Positions 30,492 to 40,613 of a DNA stretch of 64,000 bases are shown piece after piece. How positions within the stretch are numbered: the stretch's first letter is position 1; each line of letters begins with the position of its first letter. A model generated the notes under the pieces. The model had not been told where the DNA came from. It did no database searches and saw only the letters and a list, made by a program, of their open reading frames with translations. The DNA is from Euborellia annulipes (taxonomy: Eukaryota; Arthropoda; Insecta; Dermaptera; Anisolabididae), in assembly GCA_023213315.1 (NCBI GenBank), contig JAKCPI010014080.1, forward strand, positions 1 through 64,000, in the 5' to 3' direction. Both the position numbers and the translations under genes were made by a program.

Positions 30492-32822
30492 ATGTTTAAG
30501 GTTACAAAAATTAGGCAGAGTATTTTAACTGCTATGTGGGGCGTAACGGCGAGTGTTTCAACACTGGCTATTGCAAATGAAGAGATCGAGACTACACCAG
30601 CACAACAAGCACAGGTTGAAAAAGCCAAAGATGTCAAAAAATTAAGTGATGTGATCGTCACTGCACAATATCGGGCGCAAAATATTCAGAAAGTTCCAAC
30701 TGCAATTACTGCTGTTTCGGGTAAGGACTTGGCAGCGAAAGGCTCTACTTTTATTGGGGATGTTTTAACCTATACACCAAATGCTGCAGCTGAAAACCCA
30801 GATGGGGATAGTCGTCCACGTTGGTATATTCGTGGTCTAGGTACGGGAGATGTGGCTGCATCGACAGTATTTCCTGTTGGCGTGTATGCAGATGGGGTTT
30901 ACTTAAATGCGCCAGTTGCAGGTGCAGGTGACTTGTTTGATTTAGAGCGTATAGAAGTTTTACGTGGTCCACAGGGCACGCTCTATGGGAAAAACACCAC
31001 TGCGGGTGCAGTCAATTATATTTCTAAAAAGCCTAATTTTTCAGATAAACCCAATGGATATGCAACCATTGGTTTAGGGGATCATAACCTAAGAACATTT
31101 GAAGGTTGCTGCAAACGGCAAAATTTCAGAAAATGTTGCGGTGCGCGGGGCTTTTTACTCTGAAGACCGTGACGGATATGCAAAGAATATTGCCAATGGT
31201 GAAGATTATGGCAACGTGGATAAAAAATCTTTTCGCTTCCAAGTGCTAGGCAAAATCAATGATGAATGGGATGCTTTGGTCAATCTACACAGCCAAACTT
31301 ATAATGGTTTAGGCAGTAATGGTTCCTTAAGCGTGGGTAAATACTGGGGTATTTATGAAAGACCTAAAGGACGAGACACCAATTTAGATTTAGATGAAAA
31401 CAATAAGATTCAGCATGATGGTGCGTCATTAACCTTAACTGGAGATTTGGGGAGCGGATATAGCTTTACTTCGATTACTGCTTTTGATAAGACCACACAA
31501 AAGTCGATTTCAGATGGTGATTACACCCCTTATGATGTCGCACGAAGCTATAGTGATAATGAATGGCGTCAATATAGCCAAGAGTTCCGTATCGCTTCTG
31601 ATGCTGAAAAACGCTTAAGCTGGATTGCAGGATTTCATTATTTCAATGAGGATTTAGATTCCACTGGAGTCAGTGCACGTGTCAATAAAACATTGCCAAA
31701 TGGCGCTGCTTCTCAAACTGCGTCTACGCCAGCATTTAGAGATATAACCTATAACCAAGCCACTCAAAGCTTTGCACTTTTTGGTAACAGTACTTATAAA
31801 TTTACAGATAAATTTAAAGTGACAGGTGGTTTACGTTGGACCAGTGAAGAAAAAGATATTGATCTCAATCTGACTCAGATCACAACGGGAGACTATACAA
31901 AAGGCAGTTGGTGGAAAAAAGATGGCTATAGCAATGCAGTTTATAACCCAACTCCCAAATGCAAATGGGTCAACAAGTCGCAATAAAACTTGGAATGAGT
32001 TGACCTCATGACATCACCCCAGAATATGAAATTAATCCTAATTTAAATACTTATTTTAGATTCGCACGCGGTTTCCGCTCAGGTGGATTTAACACTGGTT
32101 TATCCAGCAGCTTAACCCAACTTGCCGACGTGAATCCTGAATACTTAAATAGTTATGAACTTGGTTTAAAGTCTACGTTATTGGACGGAGATTTAATCGC
32201 AAATGCCAATATTTTTTATTATGACTATAAAGATATTCAAACCAATTTACTGGTTGCAACAGAGGGACAAGGTGGCGGGGTGACCTCTGTTCTCGCCAAT
32301 GGACCAAAAGCTGAAGTTAAAGGTGCTGAATTAGAATTAGATTATTCAGTGACTGAAAATCTACGTTTACGTTTTGCTGGTGCTTATCTTGACAGCGAAT
32401 ATACCGATTTCGTCGATAAAAACCCGGTAACCAATGTGGTTAATGCAGATAATACAGGCAACAGTCTAGTCCGTTCGCCAAAATACACCGTCGGTCTGGG
32501 TGGAGAATATACCTTTAATCTCAATGATGGTGCTCGTGTTGTTGTAGGTACAGATGCCAGCTACCGTGACCGTGAGTTTTTCCTCGTAAACCGTCAAGAT
32601 TATTCGGTAGATCCAATCTTAAGCCAAAAAGCATATACCTTATGGAATGCCAATGTTGGCTACCATAGTGCAAATAACAAATACCAAGTCAATGCTTACG
32701 TTAAAAACCTATTGAATGAAGAATATCAAGTACATGGCCGTCCAAATGGTCCCGCTGGACAATATGTTTTAACTTATGGAAACCCACGTCAAGTTGGTGT
32801 TTCTCTGACTGCTAAATTCTAA
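30492..32822 (+). CDS. TonB-dependent outer-membrane receptor 3
   Basis: About 776 residues, with breaks near 31105 and around 31980-32010. The signal peptide ends LAIANEE. The plug has SDVIVTAQYRAQNIQKVPTA and VLRGPQGTLYGKNTTAGAVN, the classic plug ending. The barrel ends PRQVGVSLTAKF. A GAGNLF/LLNEEYQVHGRP-type C-terminal region is visible (KNLLNEEYQVHG). It forms an operon with the intact SsuD-like monooxygenase 17 bp downstream, so the ligand is probably an organosulfur compound degraded by that enzyme (inference from context). Confidence 0.87.
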
Positions 32823-32839
32823 GTTATACGGAGAACATC

Positions 32840-34033
32840 ATGGGAATTGAATTTTTTACCCGTCTACCACTACATGGTGAAGCAGAGTACTTAGCAGGTG
32901 ATCCACGCAATCGTGGTGATTGGTCACGTGTCGCAGGTGTAGACAATACTGGTGCGACATCGAATTACCAAGTTGGTGATGACTTTACCTATATCGACTA
33001 TCTTAGCCAAGTGGCTCGCGCGGCTGAAATCAATGGTTTTGCAGGTGCGCTGATGGTGAATGCACCTACAGGTGAAGAACCGTGGACAGTGTGTTCCTTA
33101 TTGGCAAGAGAAACCAAGCGTTTAAACTTTGTGACTGCATTCCAGCCTTATCATTTTAGTCCTTATAATGCAGTACAAAGTGCAGCAACGTATCAGCGTG
33201 CCACAGGGAATCGTTTGGTTTGGAATATTATCAACGGCGGCTCTGAGGTTATTCAGCGCCAAGTTGGGGATGTTACTCCGCACGATGACCGTTATATCCG
33301 TGCGACTGAATTTTTAGATGTGGTGAAAGGGTATTGGTATAATGAATCATTCCATTACCAGGGCAAATATTATTCTGCTGAAGGTGGTGGTTTAAAATAT
33401 CCCCTCAATAAAGCTGAACTACCGATCATTTGTACGGCAGGATCGTCTGAAGCTGCCCGTGAGTTTGGTGCGAAGCATGCTGATTATTATTTAATGCGTG
33501 CTGAAAAACCCAGTGAAATTGCTGAATTGATTGCTGATGTGCGCAAACGTGCTGCGAGATATGGGCGGGATAATATTAAATTCGGCTTATCCATTGATAC
33601 GATTGCACGCCGTAGTGAACAAGAAGCGTTGGCAGAGGCACAACGTTATTTGGATGAAGCTGCTGAAAAACAACGCTTACATGCGTCTGCTGCACATGCA
33701 GGTTTGAGATCGGCACGTGTATTGAGTTTTGAAAAAGAATATAGTGAAAAAGCAGGCAGTAAAAACGTCGATGATTTCTTTATTCATCCCAATGTTTGGT
33801 CAGGCTTTGGCTATATTGGTATTCCACCAGGTGTTGCTTTAGTGGGAAGTTATTCGCAGATTATCGAGCGGATTCAAGAATATAACAGTATTGGGATTGA
33901 TCTGTTTTTCTTGGCGGGCTATCCACATTTAGAAGAAGCCTATCGCCTTGGCGAACATGTTTTACCTTATTTCAAAAAACAGCGTCAGGCATTACAGCGT
34001 ATTTCTGAAGAGGCAAAATATCGTATCGCCTAA
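32840..34033 (+). CDS. LLM-class FMN-dependent monooxygenase (SsuD-like), copy 3
   Basis: Intact, 397 residues, with a ribosome-binding site (ACGGAG) 8 bp before the ATG. Segments include FFTRLPLHGEAEYL, ALMVNAPTGEEPWTVCSLLA, LVWNIINGGSEVIQRQVGD, TEFLDVVKGYWY and the C-terminal VGSYSQIIERIQEY with GYPHLEEAYRLGEHVLP. This is the alkanesulfonate-monooxygenase branch of the luciferase-like family. It shares most landmarks with the copy at 22.1 kb, and together they suggest duplication and specialisation. It follows TonB receptor 3 in one operon and would release sulfite from the imported compound using FMNH2 from an unlinked reductase. Confidence 0.88.
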   Translation: MGIEFFTRLPLHGEAEYLAGDPRNRGDWSRVAGVDNTGATSNYQVGDDFTYIDYLSQVARAAEINGFAGALMVNAPTGEEPWTVCSLLARETKRLNFVTAFQPYHFSPYNAVQSAATYQRATGNRLVWNIINGGSEVIQRQVGDVTPHDDRYIRATEFLDVVKGYWYNESFHYQGKYYSAEGGGLKYPLNKAELPIICTAGSSEAAREFGAKHADYYLMRAEKPSEIAELIADVRKRAARYGRDNIKFGLSIDTIARRSEQEALAEAQRYLDEAAEKQRLHASAAHAGLRSARVLSFEKEYSEKAGSKNVDDFFIHPNVWSGFGYIGIPPGVALVGSYSQIIERIQEYNSIGIDLFFLAGYPHLEEAYRLGEHVLPYFKKQRQALQRISEEAKYRIA

Positions 34034-34052
34034 CTTCCATTGTAACAGGTTA

Positions 34053-34088
34053 AAGCCAAGATTTTTAAACCAGTCTTGGCTTTTTTAT
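34053..34088 (+). terminator. Intrinsic terminator after monooxygenase copy 3
   Basis: AAGCCAAGA / TCTTGGCTT stem followed by TTTTTA. Confidence 0.85.
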
Positions 34089-34298
34089 ATTCATTTTTAT
34101 ACCGATAAAAATACTGTGGGCTGTCGTTGAAGCCTTAAACAGAAAACCTGTAATGGTTTAAATCATGTAACGACATAAAGCCTCAACAATCCTATATAAA
34201 AAAATAAAGCTGTTTTCTTTCAATAATAAATCCTGATATTTGCGTATTTTTATTTTTTATAGATTTACATTTCTGCTATCAGAAAATCACCAAAAGCA

Positions 34299-34329
34299 TT
34301 GACCTTAAAGTTAACTTTAACCTTAGTAT
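34299..34329 (+). promoter_or_regulatory. MerR-type promoter (19-bp spacer) for the hydrolase
   Basis: TTGACC, 19-bp spacer, TAGTAT, with the dyad CTTAAAGTTAACTTTAA inside the spacer. The overlong spacer with an internal dyad is the hallmark of MerR-activated promoters. Confidence 0.75.
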
Positions 34330-34434
34330 AGAATGACGGTCCATACGAATCGTATCAAACATTGTAATTTACTGACATAAATGAGAACAGCAATAAGTTA
34401 TTCAAAGTGTAAATCATACACAGGAGAAATTAAC

Positions 34435-35264
34435 ATGGCATATGTTACGACAAAAGATGGTGTTGATATTTTTTATAAAGATTGGGGGACCGAAAGATGC
34501 CCCAGTATTATTTTTTCATCATGGATGGCCATTAAGCTCGGATGACTGGGATTCTCAGTTATTGTTCTTTTTAAATGAAGGTTTTCGTGTGGTTGCACAT
34601 GATCGTCGCGGACATGGACGTTCAAGTCAGGTCTGGGATGGTCATGATATGGACCACTATGCCGATGATGTTGCAGAAGTGGTCAAACACTTGGGCATTA
34701 AAAACGCAGTACATATTGGTCACTCCACTGGTGGTGGTGAGGTTGTTCACTACATTGCACGTCATGGCGAGGAAAATGTATCTAAGGCCGTATTGGTCAG
34801 TGCTGTACCTCCAATTATGCTGAAAACGGAAAAAAATCCGCAAGGTTTAGCCAAAGAAGTCTTTGATGACTTACAGAATCAGCTTTTAAAAATCGTGCTC
34901 AGTTTTATCATGATCTACCAGCGGGGCCATTCTATGGCTTTAACCGACCAGATGCTCAACCTTCAGAACCCGTCGTATTGAATTGGTGGCGACAGGGCAT
35001 GATGGGTGGAGCAAAAGCGCATTATGATGGAATTGTTGCATTTTCACAGACTGACTTTACCGAAGATTTGAAAAAATCTCAGTGCCTGTTTTAGTCATGC
35101 ATGGGGATGATGATCAAATTGTACCTTATGAAAACTCAGGGGTACTTTCTGCCAAACTGGTTCAAAATGGCCGATTAAAAACCTATAAAGGTTATTCACA
35201 CGGTATGTTAACCGTCAATGCCGATGTGATTAATCCAGATTTATTGGCGTTTATTCGCGAGTGA
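34435..35264 (+). CDS. Alpha/beta hydrolase (non-haem chloroperoxidase/esterase-like)
   Basis: About 276 residues; start ATG at 34435 after AGGAG; breaks near 34482, 34885 and 35080. The fold signature [14 protein letters not shown] carries the oxyanion-hole HG. The nucleophile elbow is GHSTGGGE, the acid lies in [11 protein letters not shown] and the catalytic His in GYSHGML. This is the family often labelled chloroperoxidase; most act as esterases or lactonases, with perhydrolase side activity. It has a MerR-type promoter shared in design with the old-yellow-enzyme gene downstream and the merR gene, suggesting a detoxification pair responding to an electrophile. The inducer is unknown. Confidence 0.8.
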
Positions 35265-35295
35265 ATAGTTGTCGTTTGATTTAAAGCAGAATATC

Positions 35296-35325
35296 AATAG
35301 AGGCCTTGCGGCCTCTATTTTTTTA
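35296..35325 (+). terminator. Intrinsic terminator after the hydrolase
   Basis: AATAGAGGCC-TTGC-GGCCTCTATT perfect hairpin followed by T-run. Confidence 0.92.
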
Positions 35326-35418
35326 TTAAAGTATCAGATCGTTATTATCTTATTATGATGTAAGTCTTTGAATAAAAATTAGTTCTTAAAATAATAAAAA
35401 TTAAATGCGAAAAAAGGA

Positions 35419-35449
35419 TTGACATTAAAGTGAGCTTTAATCTTAAAGT
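35419..35449 (+). promoter_or_regulatory. MerR-type promoter (19-bp spacer) for the OYE gene
   Basis: TTGACA, 19 bp, TAAAGT, with TTAAAGTGAGCTTTAA as the internal dyad. Confidence 0.75.
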
Positions 35450-35476
35450 AAGTCCATACTCTATGAGGCTATAAAA

Positions 35477-36720
35477 ATGAACGTCTTTGAAAAATTAGTT
35501 TTACCCAATGGTACTCAGATTCCAAATCGTATTGCAAAAGCTGCGATGGAAGAGAATATGGCAGATCTCAATCATGCACCATCAGAAGAGCTCATGCGTT
35601 TGTATCAGGCATGGGCAGATGGTGGTGTCGGTTTAATCATTACAGGTAATGTGATGGTGGATCGTCGTGCGATGACAGGACCGGGTGGGGTGGTCTTGGA
35701 AGATGAACAGCATTTAGCGCACTTCAAACGTTGGGCGAAAATCGCACGTTCTCAAGGCGCGCAAGCATGGTTGCAGATCAACCATCCGGGTCGCCAAATG
35801 CAGTCAAATTTAGGTCAGCCAACGTGGGCACCCTCTGCTGTGGCTTTAGATTTAGGTAAAATGTCAGATCGTTTTAATACTCCAATTGAAATGACTCAAG
35901 CCATGATTGACGAAGTGATTCAACGTTTTGCCAATACCGCACGTTTAGGTGAAAAGGCGGGATTTACTGGTGTAGAAATTCATGCAGCTCATGGCTATCT
36001 ACTCAGTCAGTTCCTTTTCGCCTTTAAGCAACCAACGTCAAGATCAATGGGGCGGCTCATTGGAAAACCGTGCGCGTATTTTGATTGAGATTGTCAAAGC
36101 AGTACGTGCAGTGGTGTCATCAACATTTACAGTTGCTGTTAAACTGAATTCTGCCGATTTCCAACGTGGTGGTTTTAGTGCTGAGGATGCGCAGCAAGTG
36201 GTTAAAATGTTAAATGATCTGTCAGTTGATTTGGTTGAGTTGTCAGGGGGGAGTTATGAAGCACCTGCTATGCAAGGCCAAGCCAGAGATGGTCGGACTT
36301 TTGGCGCGTGAAGCTTATTTCTTAGAGTTTGCTCAAGAGATTGGCAAGGTTGCCCATATGCCGATTATGGTAACTGGTGGTATTCGCCGTAAACCCGTTG
36401 CAGAACAAGTCATTGACAGTGGGATCGATATGGTGGGGATTGCAACAGCCTTAGCAATCGACCCTAACTTACCCAATGCATGGAAACAAGGTCAGAATAT
36501 CGCACCTGAATTGAAACCAATTCACTGGGAAAATAAAACCTTAGCTTCACTTGCCAATATGGCAACAGTCAAATTCCAGTTACAGAAACTTTAGTCATGG
36601 GAAAAAAATCGAATCCTAAGGTTTCACCTTTATGGGCCTTGATATGTACAACAGACAGAAACGACATGCCGGACACGCCAGTATAAAAAACGTATGCGTC
36701 AGTATTCACATTCAGCTTAA
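35477..36720 (+). CDS. NADH:flavin oxidoreductase, old yellow enzyme family
   Basis: About 414 residues. It is broken near 36015, 36300 and again near 36590-36690; the tail RQYKKRMRQYSHSA with a stop at 36718 belongs to the gene although separated by breaks. TIM-barrel OYE features are PNRIAKAAMEENMAD, GLIITGNVMVD, WLQINHPGRQ (substrate-region His and Arg), GFTGVEIHAAHGYLLSQFL and QDQWGGSLENRARILIEIV, plus VTGGIRRK for flavin phosphate binding. It lacks the C-terminal Fe-S/FAD half of 2,4-dienoyl-CoA reductase. It probably reduces the C=C bond of electrophilic enones with FMN. It is part of the MerR-controlled pair. Confidence 0.85.
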
Positions 36721-36904
36721 GTACAGTTTCAGATGTTGGATTAGGATCTGACAGACTGTACTGCGGCTGTGGCTCAAGAGGATTTCCCTGATATGCTTAG
36801 GTATGATCACCGATTAAAGTAATGATGAGAATACTGATCAATCTTTTGCAGACTCCAAGGTTTGAACATCATAGATAATTTATCAATGACTTATGCACAA
36901 TCCT

Positions 36905-36928
36905 GAGCTTAAAGTGAGATTTAAGCTC
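36905..36928. terminator. Perfect hairpin between OYE gene and merR
   Basis: GAGCTTAAA-GTGAGA-TTTAAGCTC. It lies between converging genes, so it may be a terminator. It also resembles the MerR operator core (CTTAAAGTnnnnTTTAAG). Confidence 0.55.
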
Positions 36929-36963
36929 AATCGCTTTTATGATTTTCCGATAACTAGAAATTT

Positions 36964-37379
36964 TTAACATTTATCATTGGCATAATAAAGATTCAGTAAA
37001 CGGTTGGCGTTTTCTTCACAGGTGATTTCGTCAGGCTTACTATTGATTGCAGTGATCATGCTGCGTAGGTTTTGCTTACATGATCAACAACTTTTGTTCT
37101 AGATCTTCAATGTCTTTGATTTTACTTTCGAGTAGTCCAATCAGAATATCATGATCCCACTTGCCTACACTTGACGGTAGAAAGGCTTTGATTTCAGCCA
37201 ATGAAAATCCAACTTGTTGCGCTTGCTGAATTAAAAAATAATTGTTTGAGGTCATTGTCGCTATATTCACGATAACCATTAGATTTACGTTTTGCCTTGG
37301 GAAGTAGTTTAATTTGTTCATAATAACGAATCGTTGGGGTACTCAAACCACTTTGTTTGGATAACTCGCTAATGTTCAT
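36964..37379 (-). CDS. MerR-family transcriptional regulator
   Basis: About 138 residues with breaks near 37235 and 37080. The N-terminal winged helix-turn-helix is MNISELSKQSGLSTPTIRYY, continuing QIKLLPKAKRKSNGYREYSD, typical for MerR. A dimerisation coiled coil (LLESKIKDIEDLEQKLL) and a short effector tail with one Cys pair-like arrangement (ITCEEN...NDKC) follow. The start chosen is Met37379; GTG at 37394 would add five residues. The gene sits beside a perfect MerR-type promoter and probably regulates the hydrolase, OYE and itself by DNA untwisting. The effector is unknown; OYE association suggests electrophile or redox stress. Confidence 0.85.
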
Positions 37380-37394
37380 TTTACTGACTTCCAC

Positions 37395-37425
37395 TTGACA
37401 TTAAAGTTAACTTTAGACTTATAGT
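37395..37425 (+). promoter_or_regulatory. MerR-type promoter directed away from merR
   Basis: TTGACA, 19-bp spacer, TATAGT, with TTAAAGTTAACTTTA inside. It is the best match of the three. It points rightward into 37430-37630, where I see no gene. The dyad can equally repress merR on the other strand. Confidence 0.7.
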
Positions 37426-37429
37426 CAGG

Positions 37430-37634
37430 CAAAAGCAAGATGAAAAATAACGTTAAAGCTGAGGTCAATCAGGTTTAAACGTAATATTGGGAGTCCTTTC
37501 GATGGAAATTCTCCTATTGAATCAAAATCATGAGAACATTGTCATGATGAATGATATTTGAAACTTAAAAAATGATCCATTTAAATATCAAAAGTTTGCA
37601 ATAAATTCATGCCATTTATTCGTTACTTGCTATG
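37430..37634. other. Intergenic stretch in front of an orphan MerR-type promoter
   Basis: This region follows the rightward MerR-type promoter at 37395 but holds only frames of fewer than 20 codons. I see no gene or clear hairpin. A lost target gene, a small RNA, or no product at all are possible. Confidence 0.4.
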
Positions 37635-38991
37635 TTAACGATTAATTTCAAGTTGTTGCCCCTGACAATTCAAAAACAGCTGTTGTTGATGCCAAGCAAG
37701 TTGCCCCGAACAATTGTGGTGCTGACCTCATAAGCAAATGTTTTATGCATAAATGGTGTCCAATTGCATTTCATATAGTTTTTTTGATCTTTCACTGCAA
37801 TGTGCTGTTGATTTTCTCGAAGGATCACTAAATCAGCCCAGTAACCTTCTCGAATATAACCACGGTCTTTGATCCTAAATAAGTCTGCCACTTGATGTGC
37901 AGTTTCTTTGAACCAGTGTTTCAATACTCAGTTTACCTGCTGCAACCAGCTCCATCAGTGCAGGTAACGCATGTTGTACTAAAGGCAGGCCAGAAGGGGC
38001 ATAAAAATATGACTGGTGTTTTTCATCCCAAGTATGTGGGGCGTGGTCAGTACCAATAATATCCAAGCGATTGCTATTCGCAAGGGCATTAATCAAAGCA
38101 TCTTTATCTTGCTGGGTTTTAATCGCGGGATTACATTTAATTAAGTGGCCCAAAGTAGCATAATCAGCATCATCAAAACTGAGATGATGGATACACACTT
38201 CTGCTGTGATATGTCTTCGATTTAAAGGCAGATTTTTAAACAAACACAGTTCTTTCGCGGTGGTGATATGTAAAACATGCAACTGTGTGGCATATTTCTC
38301 GGCCAAAGATACAGCTAATTTTGAGCTATCAAAGCAGACATGTTTATTTCTAATCTGCGCATGAATTTCTGCTGGAATATTTTCCCCATATTTTTGAAAA
38401 TAGAAATTTTCTTCGGCTTTAATGGCAGGGGTAAACTCGCAATGGGTCAATAAAACCGTTGGAACATTTGCAAATAAGCGTTCCAAAACTTTAGGGTCAT
38501 CGACGAGCATATCACCCGTAGAAGCGCCCATAAAAACTTTAACACCGCTGATTGATTTGGGATCAAGTTGTTCAATAATATCTAAATTATGCGCACTGAC
38601 TCCAAAATGGAAAGCATAATTGGCCCGACTATGTTGTTTTGCAATCTGCTTTTTCTGGGTCAAAGCGTCTAGGGTTAAGGTGGCTGGATTGGTGTTTGGC
38701 ATATCCATATAGCTGGTGATTCCACCAATTGTTGCTGCCATTGATTCCGAAGCAATATTGCCTTTATGCGCTGCGCCGGGATCTCTAAAATGAACTTGGT
38801 CGTCAATCATGCCAGGAATTAACCACGAACCTTCAGCATCTATATTTTTCGCATGATAAGCCCCTGTAATATTGGGATGAATCTTTCAATCCGTCCATGT
38901 CGAATCAGTACATCGGAATAATACTGCTTGCCTTCATTGACAATATTGGCATTACGAATAATAAGATTGGGCGGATTTTTAAAAACCTCAT
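37635..38991 (-). CDS. Dihydroorotase-like amidohydrolase (PyrC2/PyrQ type)
   Basis: About 450 residues, broken near 38880, 37915 and 37700. The start is inferred at 38991. The amidohydrolase core carries DDQVHFRDPG (first His of the usual HxH metal motif replaced by Gln), KVFMGASTGDM (normally the carbamylated Lys region), LLTHCE, LHVLHITTA and GTDHAPH with the catalytic Asp. In pyrimidine synthesis dihydroorotase closes carbamoyl-aspartate. Paralogs of this kind are known in Zur-controlled clusters, where they back up the zinc-dependent enzyme. Gene neighbours (gamma-carbonic anhydrase, FolE2, CobW) support this. As read, the N-terminal 30 codons are fused to the carbonic-anhydrase frame; see findings. 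Confidence 0.8.
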
Positions 38992-39541
38992 TGTGCAATG
39001 CCTTATAGCCTTGAACCAGTTTGATATTGGTGCTGACAACGCTTTCTGAAAACTCACTGATTGAAATATCAATGAGTGGAAATTGCTTTAAATCGGTTTT
39101 GGGATTGATATAACTCATTGCAGGTACATAAAAATGATCGGGTAAATCACGACCATCAACCACTGCATTGTGACGAATCGCGCTGTGATGACCCACTGTG
39201 CAATTAAATAACACACTGTTAAAGCCAACAAAAACATGATGTCCAATTTCACAGGGACCATGAATAATAGAGCGATGCGCGATTGAAGAATTTTCACCAA
39301 TGATCACTGCTGCCCCCGCTTTGGAATGAATCACCACTCCATCTTGAATATTGGAATTTGCACCAATAATGATGGGTTCCATATCACCCGCGTCATTGGT
39401 TTCATCTGCTCTGATCACTGCATAAGGCCCAATAAATACATTGGCATGGATAATGACTTTTCCGCAAATAATCGCTGTTTGGTCGACATAGGCTGATTGA
39501 TCTATAACAGGGAGATCTCCAGATGGGTTTTTTCTAAGCAT
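38979..39541 (-). CDS. Gamma-class carbonic anhydrase-like protein
   Basis: About 187 residues of left-handed beta-helix (hexapeptide repeats: AIICGKVIIHANVFIGPYAVIRAD). The QDGVVIHS and SIAHRSIIHGPCEIGHHVFVG segments hold the histidines expected to bind the metal. It starts at 39541, 3 bp after the FolE2 stop. It would interconvert CO2 and bicarbonate. Gamma enzymes can work with iron or cobalt as well as zinc, which fits a zinc-starvation set. In the given sequence the frame continues into the dihydroorotase; restoring one T in the five-T run at ~38980 gives a stop after HNEVF and a separate downstream start. Confidence 0.8.
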
Positions 39542-39543
39542 GA

Positions 39544-40500
39544 CTAGGACCATTTTAAATAAGTTAAACAATGAGGGTGGTTAGGATAAGGCATTACCAT
39601 TGCCAAGGCGCCCTGAGCAACTGCGTCATGGGCATGTAAACTTTCCGCATGAATCACTTTAAAGTTAAAGCCTAGAATGCTGGGATGATGGATAAATGTG
39701 GCATACAAGCGTCTTAATGCATCTTCACAAAACATCAGGTTTTGACCATTCGCAATAGCAAAGGCTTGTTCATCAATACGTTTTACCGCTGTTTGTACGG
39801 GTGTCATCAAGGCTTGTTCAGCCTGATTAATAAATAAAATCAGTGGGATATACTGAATGTTTTGATCTAATTTGAAATTTAACTGAGCAAAACTTCTTTG
39901 GCTGTGAGGCGTTGCTGCAATTGCATCTGTGCTATTTAGCCAACTGAGGATGTCTTGTGGGTCTAACTGAATCTCTTGATTTTCCAATGCGGATGCAAAT
40001 CTTTGTTGGATGATGTTTCTGGCAAGTGCTGCGGAACAAGGACAAGTAGATGAATAGGGAATTTCGATTTTTAATTCAGCATAAAAATCATCTTTTAAAA
40101 GCTGACAGGACAACACAAAAGGATAGCTTTTCCAGCCAGACAATTGGCTGACTAAGGCAGGGCGCTCGAGATAAAGCTCACTATGAATTTCGATTTTTGG
40201 CATGTGCTGATAAATCTTTATGGCTGGCTAAGAAATCCAATAAAGCGTCTTTAATATCAAGTAGTGCTAAATTTTTGATCGTGCTCAATTTCAAAAGTCG
40301 GGTATACAAGCGCGACATATGAATACCTTTGGCAAACACATCATTCAAACTGACATAAGCATTCACTTGGCTTTGACAAAGACTATTTTCGAGATAAAGC
40401 GGAAGCGCGATTTTTTCCATACCGACCCAATCGAGCGGATAGTGATAGCGCTTCTTGTGAGTGAGGATTCAGCAGAAACATCTGGAAGAACAAGATTCAT
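39544..40500 (-). CDS. folE2: GTP cyclohydrolase FolE2 (type IB)
   Basis: About 317 residues, breaks near 40425 and 40210. It begins MNLVLPDVSAESS. Key FolE2 features are GIHMSRLYTRL (the HMSR motif), the metal-binding Cys in SSTCPCSAALAR and the C-terminal FCEDALRRLYAT. FolE2 makes dihydroneopterin triphosphate for folate and does not require zinc, unlike FolE1; it is a classic Zur-regulon replacement gene. It heads a minus-strand operon with the carbonic anhydrase and dihydroorotase genes. A dyad resembling a Zur box lies 30 bp upstream. Confidence 0.88.
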
Positions 40501-40529
40501 AGGGAGAATAGCTTAAGTTGAAATACATA

Positions 40530-40553
40530 TTGTTATGTTATAAACATGTAACA
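40530..40553. promoter_or_regulatory. Putative Zur box between folE2 and the M15 peptidase
   Basis: TTGTTATGTTATAAACATGTAACAA-type dyad: half-sites TTGTTATG and its near-complement CATGTAACAA flank ATAAA. It resembles the GTTATGTTATAACATAAC-like Zur operators of gammaproteobacteria with one extra base. It is placed to control both divergent genes. Confidence 0.55.
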
Positions 40554-40613
40554 ATATTAATCAACACTACTCATCTGAGTTAAATTTACGCTATGAGATC
40601 ATTGCAAATTGAG

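Noticed and set aside
36600..36960. A remnant transposase between the OYE gene and merR
   Set aside because: The apparent coding text up to 36720 is the frameshifted C-terminus of the OYE protein (ending RMRQYSHSA), and nothing beyond it resembles a transposase.
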